Below, one piece after another: positions 1 through 6,947 of a stretch of 20,090 bases of DNA. A model generated the notes under the pieces. That model did no database searches. It was not told the origin of the DNA and saw only the letters and a list, made by a program, of their open reading frames with translations. Origin of the DNA: Caryophanales bacterium UBA5026 (GTDB taxonomy: Bacteria > Bacillota_I > Bacilli_A > RF39 > UBA660); contig DICM01000012.1 in the NCBI GenBank assembly GCA_002416285.1, forward strand, positions 1-20,090. Reading direction: 5' to 3'. Both the position numbers and the translations under genes were made by a program. Every line of letters begins with the position of its first letter. The stretch's first letter is position 1.

Positions 1-722
1 TAGATAAAGATGCAGGAATGCTTTATAAAAGTGATAAAGAAAAGATGTTTGGATATAATACCAGTGTTATTTGTGAAAATAACAATTATGTATTAACAGT
101 AGATACCAATGGAAGTAATGTCCATGACTCAGTATCTTTTTATCAATCATTTGAAAATTTAACAGATCACTATGATATAAAAGTAATCGATTATTTTGTT
201 GGAGATGCCGCGTATCTCACACCCCATATATGTAAAACATTAATCGATTTAGAAATGATACCTGCTTTTCCATATACCAGAAAGGGATATCGAAAGAATT
301 ATTTAAAAAAATATGAATTTACCTATGATGAATATAATAATATATACATATGTCCAAATGAGAAAGATTTAATACCAACAGGTCGAATCGATAAAAATGG
401 TTATATTATTTATAAAGCAGATGAACATGACTGTTTGGGTTGCCCATTTAAAATTCAGTGTACAAAAGGTAAACAAAAACAACTATTAAGACATATATGG
501 GAAGGATATAAAGAAATAGTAAATGATTATAGACATCATAACGATGTAAAAGAAATATATAAACAAAGACCACAACATATAGAAAGAGTCTTTGCAGATG
601 GTAAAACGAAGTATGGTTTAAGAAATACATACTTTAGAACAAAAGAAAGAGTCCACCGAGAGTTGACTCTGCTTTATGCGTGCATGAATCTAAAGAAGTT
701 CGCCTTACATCATTATGCCTAG
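1..722 (+). CDS. IS1182-family transposase, 3' part (truncated by window edge)
   Basis: This is the C-terminal part of a DDE transposase. The frame is open to the left edge, and the residues before the first Met (DKDAG) continue the usual IS1182 pattern, so the true start lies outside the window. Visible family marks are the EKMFGYN segment, VHDSV, the GDAAY block holding a likely catalytic Asp, PYTRKGYRKNY, a small cysteine cluster (CLGCPFKIQC) and the ERVFADGKTKYGLR block that would carry the catalytic Glu, ending with the typical ACMNLKKFA tail. The protein would cut and rejoin the ends of its own element. The visible part has no frameshift or internal stop, so it may be intact. The left inverted repeat is not in view, so the element's full extent cannot be stated. 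Confidence 0.9.
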   Translation, partial: DKDAGMLYKSDKEKMFGYNTSVICENNNYVLTVDTNGSNVHDSVSFYQSFENLTDHYDIKVIDYFVGDAAYLTPHICKTLIDLEMIPAFPYTRKGYRKNYLKKYEFTYDEYNNIYICPNEKDLIPTGRIDKNGYIIYKADEHDCLGCPFKIQCTKGKQKQLLRHIWEGYKEIVNDYRHHNDVKEIYKQRPQHIERVFADGKTKYGLRNTYFRTKERVHRELTLLYACMNLKKFALHHYA

Positions 723-776
723 TGTAGATAGCTTAATAGAAGTTACCTTTATTTTATCTGACTTTTCATAAAAAAA

Positions 777-806
777 GACAAATAAGTCATTTTGAACCTA
801 TTTGTC
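777..806. repeat. Inverted repeat near the right end of the IS
   Basis: GACAAATA (777-784) pairs with TATTTGTC (799-806) around a loop of about 14 bases. It lies 55 bases after the transposase stop. It may be part of the right-end structure of the IS1182-like element or a stop-signal hairpin. The outer terminal repeat cannot be confirmed because the left end is outside the window. Confidence 0.4.
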
Positions 807-815
807 AACAGTCTG

Positions 816-839
816 AAACAATTCAATAATTGTTTTTTT
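816..839 (+). terminator. Intrinsic terminator after the transposase
   Basis: AAACAATT (816-823) and AATTGTTT (828-835) form an 8-bp stem with a CAAT loop, followed by T residues to 839. The stem is almost all A-T, so it is weak. It would separate transposase transcription from the MarR unit. Confidence 0.5.
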
Positions 840-936
840 ATATTGCTTGATAGTTTGCATTATTTACATGATGATTACGATCGGATGTAATTTATTGAAT
901 CGCAAAATGATATAGAATTTTAATTGTTAAAAATAC

Positions 937-965
937 TTGACAATGAGTGAGCTGTTATATATAAT
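937..965 (+). promoter_or_regulatory. Consensus sigma-A promoter of the MarR operon
   Basis: TTGACA (937-942), a 17-base spacer and TATAAT (960-965) match the consensus at all twelve positions. Transcription should start near 972, inside the palindrome at 971-988. Such a strong promoter normally needs a repressor, which fits the regulator gene downstream. Confidence 0.85.
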
Positions 966-970
966 TGATA

Positions 971-988
971 TATGCAATAGGTTGCATA
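971..988. promoter_or_regulatory. Probable MarR operator (palindrome on the start site)
   Basis: TATGCAA-TAGG-TTGCATA is a perfect 7+7 inverted repeat. It starts five bases after the -10 box and covers the expected transcription start. Size and position fit a MarR dimer site used for autorepression. That the neighbouring regulator binds here is inference. Confidence 0.6.
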
Positions 989-1007
989 AAATGAAAGGTA
1001 AATAATT

Positions 1008-1466
1008 ATGGGCAGGATAGAAAAAGAAGAATTTATAATTGGATCAATTTCATTACTTGCGAACAAATTAAGTCAAATTGGGGATGTGATCTTCCCTGAT
1101 ATTACATTCAAACAATGGTTTTTATTAATTGTAATTGAAAAGATGGGAAAAGCGGAAAAGAATATTAACGATATCGCTGAATGTATGGGAACGACACGAC
1201 AAAATATAAAAAAAATGGTATCTTTATTAGAACCAAAAGGATATGTTTCTATTAGTAAATCTCAACAAGATGCAAGAGCATTAAAAGTTCAACTGACAGA
1301 AAAGACCTATTCTTATTTTAAAGATAATAGTGTGCATGCCGCTCAGGAAACAAACAAACTTTTTGAGATGTTTACAAGCGAAGAACTTGATGATTTTGTT
1401 TTTAAACTTCAAAAATTATCTCAGAGTGTTGAGCTATATCAGAAAAGGAACGATAAAGATGAGTAA
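1008..1466 (+). CDS. MarR-family transcriptional regulator
   Basis: This 152-residue protein has the size and layout of a MarR dimer: N- and C-terminal helices for dimerisation around a winged helix-turn-helix. The DNA-binding part spans about residues 50-105 (INDIAECMGTTRQNIKKMV, then LEPKGYVSI and the wing QQDARALKVQLTEK). The D-x-R in the wing is typical of the family, whose members are usually cytoplasmic repressors released by small ligands or oxidation. The start is supported by GAAAGG at 993-998. The palindrome at 971-988 sits on the gene's own start site, so autorepression is likely. The stop overlaps the start of the next gene, a membrane protein, which is probably co-regulated. The ligand cannot be read from the sequence. 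Confidence 0.85.
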   Translation: MGRIEKEEFIIGSISLLANKLSQIGDVIFPDITFKQWFLLIVIEKMGKAEKNINDIAECMGTTRQNIKKMVSLLEPKGYVSISKSQQDARALKVQLTEKTYSYFKDNSVHAAQETNKLFEMFTSEELDDFVFKLQKLSQSVELYQKRNDKDE

Positions 1467-2346
1467 AAATATGTTAAAAATTGTATTTATAGCTACTATA
1501 ATTTTATTGTTGATTATAACTATATGTGGATTATTTTCTTTTAATACAAGTAATTCCTATGAAATTGTTAATCAATATGGAGAAATTATCAAAATGTTTG
1601 GTGCGGGCATATATGCCCATGATTCCTATTTTAAAGCTCCTATTTTCATTGGTTCTGATTTTACAATGTTAGTGTTCATATTACCACTATTTATAATATT
1701 TTTCTTAAAGTTGAGAAAAGAAAAGAGCATTGAAAATCATATAGATTGTTTTGCTATTTTAGCTTTAATTTTATACTATGCAGCAAGTATATCCTTTGGT
1801 GTTACTTATAATAGTTTGCAATTGTTGTATATTGGTCTATTTGGAATAAGTTTTTATGGGGTTTGCTTTCTTTTAGCAAAATTAATTTCCATAAGTACAT
1901 CACATCATTTTACTTTTGAATATTCAATTACAAAAGGTATGCTTGCATTTTTAATTGTAACCGGAATTTGTCTATTTGTCGCATGGCTTCCAGATATTAT
2001 TTCATCACTTATTTCTAGCAAGCCATTAGATTTAATTGAAGTATACACAACAGATATTACCTATGTTTTAGATATGGGAATAATTAGCCCTCTAATGTTT
2101 CTAATTTTTTATTTAATTAAAAAGAGACTGTTTATAGGATATGTATTCTTCCGAATGGTTTTAAAAGTTTGTATGGGAATTGGAATCATGCTTCCAATAC
2201 AAACGGTTTTTCAGATAATGGCTGGTATTCAAATACCATTTCCAGCATTAATCACAAAAGTCTTTACCTTTGTTCTGTTAGCTTTATTTGCAGCATTATA
2301 TGAGCGCCGGATAAAGAGTTCTGTCGTTGCTAATGTTAGTGTGTAG
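1459..2346 (+). CDS. Polytopic membrane protein of the MarR operon
   Basis: The protein has 295 residues with about eight hydrophobic segments and short charged loops. The first segment (about residues 6-27) is followed by an outer loop of about 40 residues. I do not recognise the family with confidence. An upstream ATG at 1330 is open in this frame, but it lies deep inside the regulator gene. ATG 1459 is preferred: it has AAAGGAA at 1444-1450 and overlaps the regulator stop (TAA 1464-1466), which points to coupled translation. Being in one transcript with a MarR regulator suggests a role in stress, export or envelope homeostasis, but no transporter signature or catalytic motif is visible. 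The gene ends before a terminator at 2412. Confidence 0.75.
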   Translation: MSKNMLKIVFIATIILLLIITICGLFSFNTSNSYEIVNQYGEIIKMFGAGIYAHDSYFKAPIFIGSDFTMLVFILPLFIIFFLKLRKEKSIENHIDCFAILALILYYAASISFGVTYNSLQLLYIGLFGISFYGVCFLLAKLISISTSHHFTFEYSITKGMLAFLIVTGICLFVAWLPDIISSLISSKPLDLIEVYTTDITYVLDMGIISPLMFLIFYLIKKRLFIGYVFFRMVLKVCMGIGIMLPIQTVFQIMAGIQIPFPALITKVFTFVLLALFAALYERRIKSSVVANVSV

Positions 2347-2411
2347 ACTAGAAGGTGTCTGAAAATAAAGTGATTTTCATTTGTTATTTTAATTTTTAAA
2401 TTCATTTAATG

Positions 2412-2434
2412 AAGTGATAAAAAATCACTTTTTT
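2412..2434 (+). terminator. Terminator of the MarR operon
   Basis: AAGTGAT (2412-2418) pairs with ATCACTT (2424-2430) around an A5 loop, followed by T residues. An earlier stretch, AAAGTGATTTT (2367-2377), is perfectly complementary to 2421-2431, so a longer alternative fold with the same 3' arm is possible. Confidence 0.75.
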
Positions 2435-2476
2435 ATTTTGATAAATATGATTATTGAAAAAGGTCTCTGAACTTCT

Positions 2477-2505
2477 TTGACTGTTTCTCTAAACTCTGTT
2501 ATAAT
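2477..2505 (+). promoter_or_regulatory. Promoter of lspA-rluD
   Basis: TTGACT (2477-2482), a 17-base spacer and TATAAT (2500-2505) give an almost perfect sigma-A site. Start of transcription is expected near 2512, leaving a short leader with GAGGTGA at 2521. Confidence 0.8.
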
Positions 2506-2530
2506 AATTCAGGATAAAAAGAGGTGAATC

Positions 2531-3031
2531 ATGAAAGAGAAGATTCGGATTATCTTAATTGGATTATGTTTAATTGGTATAGACCAAACTATTAAGTGGA
2601 TTATAACGACTAATTTTAATTTATTTGATAGCACTTCTATTATTCCTAATTTTTTTTCATTAACTTATGTTCGTAATACAGGAGCAGCATTTAGTATATT
2701 AGAAGGAAAAATTAGTTTTTTTGTATTGCTATCTATTGCTATATTAATTTATTTTATCTATTTTTTATTTCGAATAAAAACAATAAAATTAGGTTATCAG
2801 ATTGTTTATAGTTTGTTACTTGGAGGAATCATAGGAAATTTAATTGACCGTATCTTTTATGGTGCAGTGATTGATTATCTTGATTTTCAATTTGGAACTT
2901 ATCAATTTGCTATCTTTAATTTTGCAGATATCTGTATTGTAGTTGGTGGAATATTGTTATTTTTACTAATGTGGAAGGAGGAAACACATGAAATATATTA
3001 TCGAAGAAGAGAACGCAACCAAAAGGATTGA
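2531..3031 (+). CDS. lspA: Signal peptidase II (lipoprotein signal peptidase)
   Basis: LspA is the membrane aspartyl protease that removes the signal peptide from diacylglyceryl-prolipoproteins at the lipobox cysteine. The 166-residue length is normal. Four hydrophobic helices are visible. Family blocks are present: NTGAAFS (49-55), GNLIDR with catalytic Asp106, and FNFAD with catalytic Asp133. The ATG at 2531 follows GAGGTGA at 2521-2527. The C-terminal tail (about 15 mostly charged residues after the last helix) overlaps the first 44 bases of rluD in another frame, so the two genes are translationally linked. The lspA-rluD pair is a common operon in Bacillota. No other lipoprotein-processing gene is in the window. 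Confidence 0.97.
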   Translation: MKEKIRIILIGLCLIGIDQTIKWIITTNFNLFDSTSIIPNFFSLTYVRNTGAAFSILEGKISFFVLLSIAILIYFIYFLFRIKTIKLGYQIVYSLLLGGIIGNLIDRIFYGAVIDYLDFQFGTYQFAIFNFADICIVVGGILLFLLMWKEETHEIYYRRRERNQKD

Positions 3032-3881
3032 TCAATTCATCACAGAGATTACTGATTATAGTCGTAGCAAGGTTGCAAAGATGATAGATGACGAAAAAAT
3101 ACTTGTGAATGGAAATCCAATTAAAAAAAATTATGTATTAAAAATAAATGATTGTTTAGAAATTGGTGAACCGGAAGAAGCCCCGATGGAGGCACTTCCA
3201 GAAGAAATTGATATTCCGATTGTCTATGAGGATGAGGATGTCATTGTTGTTGATAAGCCAAATGGAATGGTTGTTCATCCAGCACCTGGAAATTATACTG
3301 GCACTTTAGTCAATGGACTTTTATATCATAGTGAACTTAGTACGATTAATGGAAGTTTTAGACCTGGCATCGTTCATAGAATTGATGCTGATACAACAGG
3401 ACTTTTAGTCGTTGCTAAAAACGATAAAGCACACGAGATTTTAGCAAAGCAATTAGAAGAAAAGACAACGCATAGGAAATATATAGCGCTTGTCTGGGGA
3501 GTTTTAGAAGCAGATACCGGTACGATTGATGCGCCAATTGGTAGAGATACAAACGACCGAAAAAAGATGGCGATTGTAGCAACAGGAAAAAGTGCTGTTA
3601 CGCACTTTAAGGTTATTGAGCGATATAAGAATGCTACTTTAATAGAAGTCATTTTAGAAACTGGAAGAACTCATCAAATTCGCGTTCATATGAATTATAT
3701 TGAACATCCAGTTGTGAATGATCCTGTTTACGGGAAACGTAAAATGTTTGATTCGACAGGACAGTGTCTTCATGCCGCTGAACTTGGATTTAAACATCCA
3801 AAAACAGGTGAATATATGGAATTTAAATCACCATTACCACCAGTATTTTTGAATATTCTGGAACTAATTAAAGATTTATAA
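2988..3881 (+). CDS. rluD: RluA/RluD-family 23S rRNA pseudouridine synthase
   Basis: This cytoplasmic enzyme isomerises uridine to pseudouridine in RNA; the RluD group acts on 23S rRNA during large-subunit assembly. The 297 residues start with an S4 RNA-binding domain (about 10-60, RIDQFITEITDYSRSKVAKM), then the catalytic domain. The active-site block is HRIDADTTG (130-138) with catalytic Asp133. Later marks are GRTHQIRVHM and HPVVNDPVYG. The usual form of the active-site block is HRLDKDTSG, so the Ala after the Asp is slightly unusual but the Asp itself is kept. The strong site GGAGG just before ATG 2988 lies within lspA. The exact uridines and the RluD versus other RluA-type assignment rest on length and the S4 domain. 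Confidence 0.92.
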   Translation: MKYIIEEENATKRIDQFITEITDYSRSKVAKMIDDEKILVNGNPIKKNYVLKINDCLEIGEPEEAPMEALPEEIDIPIVYEDEDVIVVDKPNGMVVHPAPGNYTGTLVNGLLYHSELSTINGSFRPGIVHRIDADTTGLLVVAKNDKAHEILAKQLEEKTTHRKYIALVWGVLEADTGTIDAPIGRDTNDRKKMAIVATGKSAVTHFKVIERYKNATLIEVILETGRTHQIRVHMNYIEHPVVNDPVYGKRKMFDSTGQCLHAAELGFKHPKTGEYMEFKSPLPPVFLNILELIKDL

Positions 3882-4323
3882 AATAAATAAATAGGGATAG
3901 TATAAGTGCATAGAGATTATAAAATACGTATGGTAGTAGCATCTTTGCACTTGTTTTGTTCAGTTCTTTTGTCTCATAGTAGAGAAATAAAGAGGTAATG
4001 AGTACTAAAACAACATCAACAAAACCTAAGAATGTATTTTTTAAGAAGAAGAAGAAAAATAAAAATAGTTGATTAAATAAATAATTGAAACCAAGTGTTT
4101 TTAAATATTCTTTTCTTTCACCTGGTAAAGTTTGATGCCAAATTTTGGTACTAGTATATGCGATCAGTGCGTAGAGCAATAACCAAATCGGCATATACAT
4201 TACTTTTGGTAGAGCAAAAAAAGGTAATTTAATTGTTTCATACCAACCAGTATAACAGTTAAATAACAGCCCACTTAAAAGCCATGGAAGAAAGAAAACG
4301 ATAAATGTCAGAACTTTTTTCAA
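3868..4323 (-). CDS. TspO/MBR-family membrane protein
   Basis: This is a small five-helix membrane protein of the TspO/peripheral benzodiazepine receptor family, whose members bind porphyrins or other hydrophobic ligands; the physiological role in Bacillota is unclear. Family marks are the WY near the first loop, KVMYMPIWLLLYALIAY resembling the P-x-W-x-LY block, and the final LLPYVFYNLYALILSLFIYF, which parallels the LPY...N region. Reading upstream, GTG at 4332 is open but would sit inside the ribosome binding sequence AAGAGGTGG. TTG at 4323, five to six bases after that sequence, is the better start (151 residues), though GTG cannot be excluded. The 3' end overlaps the end of rluD by 14 bases, tail to tail, with no terminator between them. 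Confidence 0.8.
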   Translation of the reverse strand: MKKVLTFIVFFLPWLLSGLLFNCYTGWYETIKLPFFALPKVMYMPIWLLLYALIAYTSTKIWHQTLPGERKEYLKTLGFNYLFNQLFLFFFFFLKNTFLGFVDVVLVLITSLFLYYETKELNKTSAKMLLPYVFYNLYALILSLFIYFINL

Positions 4324-4335
4324 AGTTACCACCTC

Positions 4336-4364
4336 TTTACTTATCTTATGAATTATATTAAAAT
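4336..4364 (+). promoter_or_regulatory. Probable promoter of the rhomboid gene
   Basis: TTTACT (4336-4341), a 17-base spacer and TAAAAT (4359-4364) lie just upstream of the strong AGGAGG at 4375. The -35 matches four of six positions. It also overlaps the ribosome binding site of the divergent tspO gene. Confidence 0.45.
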
Positions 4365-4385
4365 AATATTACTTAGGAGGTGCCT

Positions 4386-5540
4386 ATGGAAGAGATAGAG
4401 ATTTCAAAAAATGATGAATTAGTGATGAAGTTACTTCATTACTTTATTACAGAACAAGGATATAATCCTATTGTCTTACATGGAGCTAAAAATGAAATTT
4501 GGTTAGAAAATTTACAAGGTTCCTATAAGGTTGTCCGGATTGTTACCAATTATATTCATAATGATGAACAATTAAATTTTGATTTATTCCGTACAAAGCA
4601 AATTATGAAAAGAATTAAAAAGAAAACATTGTCATTCCATATGAATACGCTCAGTATTTTTCTGAACTTGGGTGATAATGTTAAATTGCAACCGTTTGAA
4701 CATATCCCAGGAGTGGATAGTGCGAAGATAGATAATATTCTTGATCTAAAAAAATATGACTATATTATGTCAGAATTTCCTGATATCACTGAACAAAATA
4801 ATTTTGAAGAAAAGGGCGCTGAGCTGTTTATGAAAATCACAAAAGATATCACAGAGAAAAACGAAATCGAAAATTCTCATGCAGAAGATGTATTTCAGAA
4901 GAAAACACCAATTGTTACTTATTTTTTAATTGCAGTTAATATCGTGATTTTTTTGGCAATGTATCTTTTTGGTGAAGGAAGTTATCATGTCAGTACACTT
5001 TTAAAGTTTGGAGCTTTACAAAGCGATTTAGTTGCATCTGGTGATTATTATAGATTACTTACTTCCGCGTTCGTACATATAGGGGCATTACATTTATTTG
5101 TGAATATGTATTCTTTATATATTATTGGAGGACAATTAGAAAATTTTCTCGGTAGAATGAAATTCTTAATTGTCTACTGTGCAAGTGCTATTTTTGGAGC
5201 GTTGCTCTCTAGTGCTTTTTCCAGTGCTGTTTCAGCCGGAGCGAGTGGAGCAATCTTTGGACTTTTAGGATCACTTTTATATTTTGGATATCATTATCGT
5301 GTTTATTTAGGCAATGTCATGAGATCACAAATTATTCCGATTATTCTTTTAAATTTATTTATAGGATTTGTAACACCAGGTATCGATAATGCAGCCCATA
5401 TTGGTGGTCTTATCGGTGGAACCTTAATTACGATGGCGATTGGAATAAAGTATAAATCAAGTAGATCAGAAAAAATCAATGGTTGGATTCTTACCGCTAT
5501 TGTTGCAATCTTTTTGATATATTTAGTATTTTTCAGATGA
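4386..5540 (+). CDS. Rhomboid-family intramembrane serine protease
   Basis: Rhomboids cleave transmembrane helices inside the bilayer with a Ser-His dyad. The 384-residue protein has a cytosolic N-terminal region of about 170 residues, then at least six hydrophobic helices. Key residues are the HIGALHLFVNMYSLYIIG segment (loop and HxxxN block), the GASG motif with catalytic Ser287, and AAHIGGLIGG with catalytic His338. The layout of a soluble N-terminal domain plus rhomboid core resembles GluP/YqgP of Bacillus, but no C-terminal TPR region is present, so that name is not used. An in-frame GTG at 4380 is part of the AGGAGGTG ribosome binding site; ATG 4386 is the start. The TGA stop lies in the stem of the terminator. 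Confidence 0.93.
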   Translation: MEEIEISKNDELVMKLLHYFITEQGYNPIVLHGAKNEIWLENLQGSYKVVRIVTNYIHNDEQLNFDLFRTKQIMKRIKKKTLSFHMNTLSIFLNLGDNVKLQPFEHIPGVDSAKIDNILDLKKYDYIMSEFPDITEQNNFEEKGAELFMKITKDITEKNEIENSHAEDVFQKKTPIVTYFLIAVNIVIFLAMYLFGEGSYHVSTLLKFGALQSDLVASGDYYRLLTSAFVHIGALHLFVNMYSLYIIGGQLENFLGRMKFLIVYCASAIFGALLSSAFSSAVSAGASGAIFGLLGSLLYFGYHYRVYLGNVMRSQIIPIILLNLFIGFVTPGIDNAAHIGGLIGGTLITMAIGIKYKSSRSEKINGWILTAIVAIFLIYLVFFR

Positions 5541-5558
5541 GTTTACTCATCTTTTTTT
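5535..5558 (+). terminator. Terminator overlapping the rhomboid stop codon
   Basis: AGATGAG (5535-5541) pairs with CTCATCT (5546-5552) around a TTTA loop, followed by a T run to 5558. The stop codon TGA (5538-5540) lies in the left arm. Confidence 0.85.
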
Positions 5559-5559
5559 A

Positions 5560-5568
5560 TGTTAAAAT
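5560..5568 (+). promoter_or_regulatory. Possible extended -10 promoter of the FAD oxidoreductase operon
   Basis: TG-T-TAAAAT (5560-5568) is an extended -10 element directly after the rhomboid terminator. No good -35 is seen at the right distance. If used, it gives a leader of about 100 bases before the gene at 5676. Confidence 0.35.
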
Positions 5569-5642
5569 ATGAAAAAATTGATGATTCGCGTTTATTTTTA
5601 GAAAAAAGTAGCAAATATAGACCTTTGCCGTTTAAAAAGCAG

Positions 5643-5658
5643 ATTATGTCGTCATAAT
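5643..5658. repeat. Inverted repeat in front of the FAD oxidoreductase ribosome binding site
   Basis: ATTATG-TCGT-CATAAT is a perfect 6+6 inverted repeat ending a few bases before TAGGAG. It could be an operator or a leader hairpin affecting translation. I see no match to a known riboswitch in the leader 5569-5675. Confidence 0.4.
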
Positions 5659-5675
5659 AAAATAGGAGTGATGAT

Positions 5676-6932
5676 ATGGAAAGAGTTTATGATTATGATG
5701 TAGCTGTAATGGGTGGAGGTTCAGCTGGAGTGGCAGCAGCACTGGCAGCGTCAAGAACTGGTGCGAAAACAATTCTTGTAGAGAGAAATCCATACTTTGG
5801 TGGGGAAGCAACACACTCACAAGTAACTTCCTATTGTGGATTTTATACAAGAGGGGAACATCCTGATCAAGTGGTACAAGGCATCGGTGAGGAGGTTCTT
5901 GCAGGACTTAGAAAATATGGTGCTGATACTGCACCTACTATTTCTAAGTCGACAGGAAATGCATCGATTCGTTTTAATCCAGAATTGGTAAAGTTGGTTT
6001 TAGATGATCTAATGGTAGAAAGTGATGTTAAATATTTATTGCATGCAACTATGATTGATGTAAAAAAAGAGGATGAAAAAATAACTGAGATTCTCTGTAT
6101 GGATGACGAAGGACATTTTACGATTCGGGCAAAAGCGTTTGTTGATGCGACTGGAAACGGCAATTTGGTTCATTTAGCGGGTATTAAAATGAATTGGGGA
6201 AATGAACAGGGACTAACGCAACAAGCAAGTCTAGCATTTAAATTAGATAATCTACCGAGAACAGATATCTTAATGTCTGATTTAGAAGTAGCAATTAAAA
6301 AAGGAAAGGAACAAGGAATAGTTGGTCTTGAAAAAGAAAAAGGATTAATCATCAAGATACCAAGTGAAAATTATGGATATTGTACAATTCCTAGTAAGGT
6401 GTTAACTGGACTTGATGCGGAAACTTTAACAGCTGCAGAAATAGAACTTAGAAAACAAGTAAATGCTTATGCAACTGCTTTTAAAAACAATATTCCAGAG
6501 CTTTCTGAAATTCGTGTTGCTCAGTCTGGTCCTAGTATTGGAATTCGGGAAGCAAGGAGAATTAATGGCGAAGTTATTTTGATTGGTGAAGAGATTATTA
6601 AGGCACCCAAATCAGAGGATAGTATTGCAAGAGGTGCTTGGAGTCCAGAAATACATAGAAGTAATACTGAATTAAATTATACACATATTCCGGATAATGA
6701 ATATTTTTCAATCCCAATTGGTGCACTTAAAGTAAAAGATGTACAGAATTTATGGGCAGCAGGTCGACTTATTTCAACGGATTCTACTGCTTTAGGTTCC
6801 GTTCGGGTAATGGGAACTGGTTTCGCCACAGGACAAGCAGCTGGAGTAGCGGCAGCATTGACTTTAGATAGTGAACATTATGATGTAAAAAAAGTGCAAG
6901 AGGAACTGCTAAAACAAGGCGCACTCATTTAA
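5676..6932 (+). CDS. FAD-dependent oxidoreductase (FAD_oxidored type)
   Basis: This 418-residue flavoprotein starts with a Rossmann dinucleotide-binding motif, VMGGGSAGVAAALAASR (about 11-27), ending in an acidic residue (VERN, about 36-39) that would bind the FAD ribose. GGEATHSQV follows and is typical of the PF12831-like group. A second FAD contact is the C-terminal LWAAGRLISTDSTALGSVR and GTGFATGQAAGVAAAL. No signal peptide or membrane helix is seen, so it should be cytoplasmic. The substrate is unknown. The gene is 15 bases upstream of an SLC13-type anion transporter in the same direction, so it may oxidise an imported organic anion; this is inference. ATG 5676 is preceded by AGGAGTGAT. 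Confidence 0.85.
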   Translation: MERVYDYDVAVMGGGSAGVAAALAASRTGAKTILVERNPYFGGEATHSQVTSYCGFYTRGEHPDQVVQGIGEEVLAGLRKYGADTAPTISKSTGNASIRFNPELVKLVLDDLMVESDVKYLLHATMIDVKKEDEKITEILCMDDEGHFTIRAKAFVDATGNGNLVHLAGIKMNWGNEQGLTQQASLAFKLDNLPRTDILMSDLEVAIKKGKEQGIVGLEKEKGLIIKIPSENYGYCTIPSKVLTGLDAETLTAAEIELRKQVNAYATAFKNNIPELSEIRVAQSGPSIGIREARRINGEVILIGEEIIKAPKSEDSIARGAWSPEIHRSNTELNYTHIPDNEYFSIPIGALKVKDVQNLWAAGRLISTDSTALGSVRVMGTGFATGQAAGVAAALTLDSEHYDVKKVQEELLKQGALI

Positions 6933-6947
6933 AGGAGAGATTTTACT

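Noticed and set aside
448..630. Minus-strand open frame inside the transposase
   Set aside because: It is a tyrosine- and leucine-rich shadow of the A-rich coding strand, without a start signal.
1330..1458. Longer N-terminus for the membrane protein of the MarR operon
   Set aside because: The extra 43 codons lie inside the MarR gene in another frame and have no ribosome binding site. ATG 1459 has AAAGGAA at the right distance.
5867..6355. Minus-strand frames opposite the FAD oxidoreductase
   Set aside because: The forward gene is fully accounted for by family motifs, and these frames have no start signals.
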